A stretch of 64,000 nucleotides of DNA, taken from the NCBI RefSeq assembly GCF_003258365.1, contig NZ_QHKM01000002.1, positions 434,001 through 498,000 on the forward strand. Direction: 5' to 3'. The notes under the pieces were generated by a model. The model searched no databases, was not told where the DNA came from, and saw nothing but the letters and a program-made list of their open reading frames with translations. Positions 61,704 to 64,000 of the stretch are shown here, one piece after another; position 1 is the first letter of the stretch; the number at the start of each line of letters is the position of its first letter. The position numbers and the translations under genes are program-made. Source of the DNA: Hymenobacter edaphi. Lineage in GTDB: Bacteria > Bacteroidota > Bacteroidia > Cytophagales > Hymenobacteraceae.

Positions 61704-63416
61704 TTATTGCTTGACGAAGCGCTGGTGAACCACCGTGCTGCCGTCGGTCAGGCGCAGGGTGTACACGCCAGCCGGCAGCTGCTGCACTTCCAGCAGGCCC
61801 GAGCCGTCGTAGCGCACCTGCTTCATGCTGGCGCCGCGGGCGTCGAATACTTCCACCTGCACGTTGGCGGCCAAGTGGTCGGCCGGCAGCACCAGGTTCA
61901 GCACGTCGCTGGTCGGGTTCGGGAACAGCTTGTAGTCGGCCAGGGCCGCTTTCGCCGATTCCGAGGTGCGCAGGCCTCCCGAGATGGTGACGGAGTAGTC
62001 CTCCGTCTCGCCGTAGCTGTAGGAGCCGCAGCTGGTGGTGGCCGAGTTGTCGCTCATCACCACGCGCAGCCGGGTTTTGCCGTTTTTGGCCGTGCTCGGT
62101 ACCGTAAAGGCGCTGCTCAGCGTGGTGCTGGCGTTGCTGCTGCGGCTGGCCACCAGCTCGCCCGCGTCGGTGAAGTCACCGTCCTGGTTGTAGTCGATGT
62201 AAATCTTCCAGTACTCGGTGTAGGCCGTCGAAGCGAAGCCGGCCGAGTAGTAGATGGTCTGGGCCGAGCCGGCCGCTACCGTGGTGCCCAGGGCCGTGCC
62301 GTCGTAGTAGCCGGCGTTGGCTGCCGAGCTGCGGTTGATGGAGCCCAGCTGCACCAGGTCAACCCATTCGTAGCCGACGCTGCTGCCCTTCGAGGCGCAG
62401 TAGGTAGGCGTGGTGGGCGTGGTGCCGCCGCCGGGAGCCGTGCCGCCCACCGAGGTGAGCAGGCCCACCCGGGCGCCGCCCGAGGCAAACAGCGCGTTCA
62501 TGCGCGAGGACTGCCCGGTCGAGAACATGTACATGGCCACGTCGTCCACGTAGTCCATGTAGTTCATAAACATGTCGCTGGTGTTCGAGCAGGACGCCTG
62601 CGGGTAGCTCGGCGTGCCGTAGTTCTCGTCGGCCTGGTTGGGCGTGTCCGACACGTTGTCGGTGCCGGAGCAGGACGTGCCGTCGTCGCCCCAGATGTGG
62701 TTCAGGTTCAGCCAGTGGCCCACTTCGTGGGTGCCGGTGCGGCCCAGGTTGAAGGGCGCCACCGCCGAGCCACCCTTGCCGAAGGCCGTGGTCAGGATGA
62801 CGACGCCGTCGGTAGCGGCCGGGCCGCCGGGAAACTGCGCGTAGCCCAGCACGCCGCCCGAGAGGTTGCACACCCACAGGTTCAGGTACTTGCTGGAGTT
62901 CCACGCGTCGAGGCCACCGGTGCTGGCCTTCTTCATCTGGTCGTCGGTGCCCCAGGAGGTTTTCGTGGTCTGCTTCCGCTCGATGCCGGTGGTGGCGGCG
63001 CCGGTGGGCGTCTGCTTAGCCAGTACGAACTGAATGCCCACGTTGGCCACCAGCCCGGCGAAGGCCGCCGGCGCCTTGGTGTAGTCGGAGTTGGTTTTGC
63101 TGTAGTCCTGGTTCAGCACATCGAGCTGCGACTGAATCTGGGCGTCGGAAATGTTCTGGGCCGAGGTGTTGTAGAGCACGTGCACCACCACCGGAATGGT
63201 AATGACGGCGTTGGTACGCTGGGCTTCGTTGGCCTTGTTGGCCAGGTAAGTCTGCGTCTGGGCCTCAATGGCGGCGCGGCGCGCGGCCATGGCCGGGTCG
63301 GCCGTGAGTTGGGCCTGCAGGTTGTCGACGGTAGCGCACTGGCGAACGGACTGCGCCTGCGCGGCGGAAGTCAGCAAGCCCAGGCACGCCAAGGCAGCGT
63401 AAACGGTTTTTTTCAT
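61704..63416 (-). CDS. M43 zinc metalloprotease with GEVED and T9SS sorting domains
   Basis: The 570-residue secreted protease has a signal peptide (MKKTVYAALACLGLLTSAAQAQ) and a propeptide-like helix (about 25-65). The M43 catalytic domain (about 70-320) carries HEVGHWLNLNH at 230-240 with the metzincin Met-turn MNYMDY (284-289), as in pappalysin/cytophagalysin. A GEVED domain follows (about 340-478, CGSYSYGETEDYSVTI). The C-terminal type A T9SS sorting domain (about 490-570) has LFPNPTSDVLNLVLP and LPAGVYTLRLTDG, ending in QRFVKQ. It is exported across the outer membrane to degrade extracellular protein. A partial paralogue lies directly upstream. Confidence 0.94.
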   Translation of the reverse strand: MKKTVYAALACLGLLTSAAQAQSVRQCATVDNLQAQLTADPAMAARRAAIEAQTQTYLANKANEAQRTNAVITIPVVVHVLYNTSAQNISDAQIQSQLDVLNQDYSKTNSDYTKAPAAFAGLVANVGIQFVLAKQTPTGAATTGIERKQTTKTSWGTDDQMKKASTGGLDAWNSSKYLNLWVCNLSGGVLGYAQFPGGPAATDGVVILTTAFGKGGSAVAPFNLGRTGTHEVGHWLNLNHIWGDDGTSCSGTDNVSDTPNQADENYGTPSYPQASCSNTSDMFMNYMDYVDDVAMYMFSTGQSSRMNALFASGGARVGLLTSVGGTAPGGGTTPTTPTYCASKGSSVGYEWVDLVQLGSINRSSAANAGYYDGTALGTTVAAGSAQTIYYSAGFASTAYTEYWKIYIDYNQDGDFTDAGELVASRSSNASTTLSSAFTVPSTAKNGKTRLRVVMSDNSATTSCGSYSYGETEDYSVTISGGLRTSESAKAALADYKLFPNPTSDVLNLVLPADHLAANVQVEVFDARGASMKQVRYDGSGLLEVQQLPAGVYTLRLTDGSTVVHQRFVKQ

Positions 63417-63612
63417 AAAAGGGGTTTGGTTGTGGAAAAGAGGGGCGGTATGACTTTTTGAAAGTCACGGCGGCAATCTTTGAAATTATTGCCTGGCTAA
63501 CAAGTGTTTGTTGAAAAATTCTTTAAAAAAGTGCTGATAATTCTCGGCAGTGTAAATAAAACATGCAACAAACGACGGGGCGGCCCCGCGGTCGGCCCGG
63601 GCTTTGTACAAC

Positions 63613-63672
63613 TGCCGGCTTACGCAAAAGCGCCCCTCCCACGCGGAAGGGGCGCTTTTGCGTAAGCCGGCA
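63613..63672 (-). terminator. 25-bp perfect-stem hairpin after the partial M43 gene
   Basis: 63613-63637 and 63648-63672 are exact reverse complements with a 10-base loop. The inner TTTTGCG stretches are part of the stem. It begins 12 bases after the stop of the upstream gene. Confidence 0.8.
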
Positions 63673-63683
63673 ATGCTGCCTGA

Positions 63684-64000
63684 CTATTCCTTCATGAAGC
63701 TCTTCTGCACCGTCTGCTGGCCGTCGTTGATGGCAATGCGGTACAGGCCTTTGTTCAGGCCCTGCACGTCCACCTGGCCGGTGGCGGCGTTGTAGCGGGC
63801 GGCTTTCATCAGCTGGCCGTGGATGTCATACACCTGCACGCTCACGTTGGCGTTGCGGGAAGCCACGGCGGCGTCGGTCAGCGTCAGGGTCGAGGTAGCC
63901 GGGTTCGGGAACAGCGTGTAGGCGGCCAGCGCCGTGCGCGGGGCGGTGCCGCCGGTCGAGGTCAGCAGCGCGGCGCGGGCGCCGCCCGTGCCAAACAGCG
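63684..64000 (-). CDS. Second M43 metalloprotease paralogue, C-terminal part only
   Basis: The gene enters from beyond the window end; only about 105 codons are visible. The first visible residues, LFGTGGARAALLTSTGGTAP, align closely with ALFASGGARVGLLTSVGGTAP of the adjacent M43 protease. Here the linker leads straight to a type A T9SS sorting domain (LAAYTLFPNPATSTLTL, VYDIHGQLMKAARYN, GLYRIAINDGQQTV, SFMKE) with no GEVED domain. So it is very likely a tandem duplicate with a simpler C-terminus. The catalytic part is outside the window. Confidence 0.8.
   Translation of the reverse strand, partial: LFGTGGARAALLTSTGGTAPRTALAAYTLFPNPATSTLTLTDAAVASRNANVSVQVYDIHGQLMKAARYNAATGQVDVQGLNKGLYRIAINDGQQTVQKSFMKE

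Overview
The window is high-GC chromosomal DNA from a Bacteroidota bacterium, most likely Hymenobacter or a close relative in the Cytophagales. The evidence is a SusC/SusD pair, four secreted proteins with type IX secretion (T9SS) C-terminal sorting domains, a DUF5706 and a DUF2652 protein, lipoproteins of Bacteroidota type, and many short hairpin repeats between genes. All assignments come from reading protein and DNA patterns; no database search was run.

Layout. 1-1033: tail of a secreted TQGYWKNH-type protein. 1273-7813: a five-gene + strand cluster (ABC ATPase, two MacB/FtsX permeases, NtrC-type sigma-54 activator, histidine kinase) with a sigma-54-like promoter in front. 7878-14283: a DUF1345 membrane protein, a fasciclin protein, a T9SS adhesin-like protein, a glycosyltransferase and an M13 peptidase.

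14549-33183 is a polysaccharide utilisation locus. Two LacI-type regulators flank it. On the minus strand it runs susC, susD, GH2 beta-glucuronidase, agarase-like glycoside hydrolase, SGNH acetylesterase, GH10 xylanase, GH3 glucosidase/xylosidase, SDR oxidoreductase, mannonate dehydratase (uxuA), lacI. The likely flow is binding and import of an acetylated glucuronate-bearing xylan fragment, deacetylation, backbone and side-chain cleavage, then glucuronate catabolism through fructuronate and mannonate to 2-keto-3-deoxygluconate. Uronate isomerase and KDG kinase are not in the window. LacI-type operator-like palindromes lie in the susC/lacI divergent region and upstream of the GH3 gene.

33327-44460: a PAS-only sensor protein with a small partner, an AT-hook plus ribbon-helix-helix protein, a secreted beta-propeller protein broken by one in-frame TGA, a class C beta-lactamase-fold hydrolase, a HelD-like helicase, tRNA-Arg(CCT), and a convergent pair made of a cyclase-homology (DUF2652) protein and an HD-DUF5706 membrane protein. 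The last pair resembles the parts of Pycsar anti-phage signalling and is the most speculative but most interesting lead.

44689-64000: a metallophosphoesterase fused to an outer-membrane barrel, a 2,692-residue T9SS surface protein with tandem DUF11-like repeats and a beta-helix, an outer-membrane barrel protein, ppk1 with a SixA-type phosphatase, and two adjacent M43 metalloprotease paralogues (the second cut by the window end). At least six families of intergenic inverted repeats are scattered throughout, some overlapping gene ends or extending reading frames.
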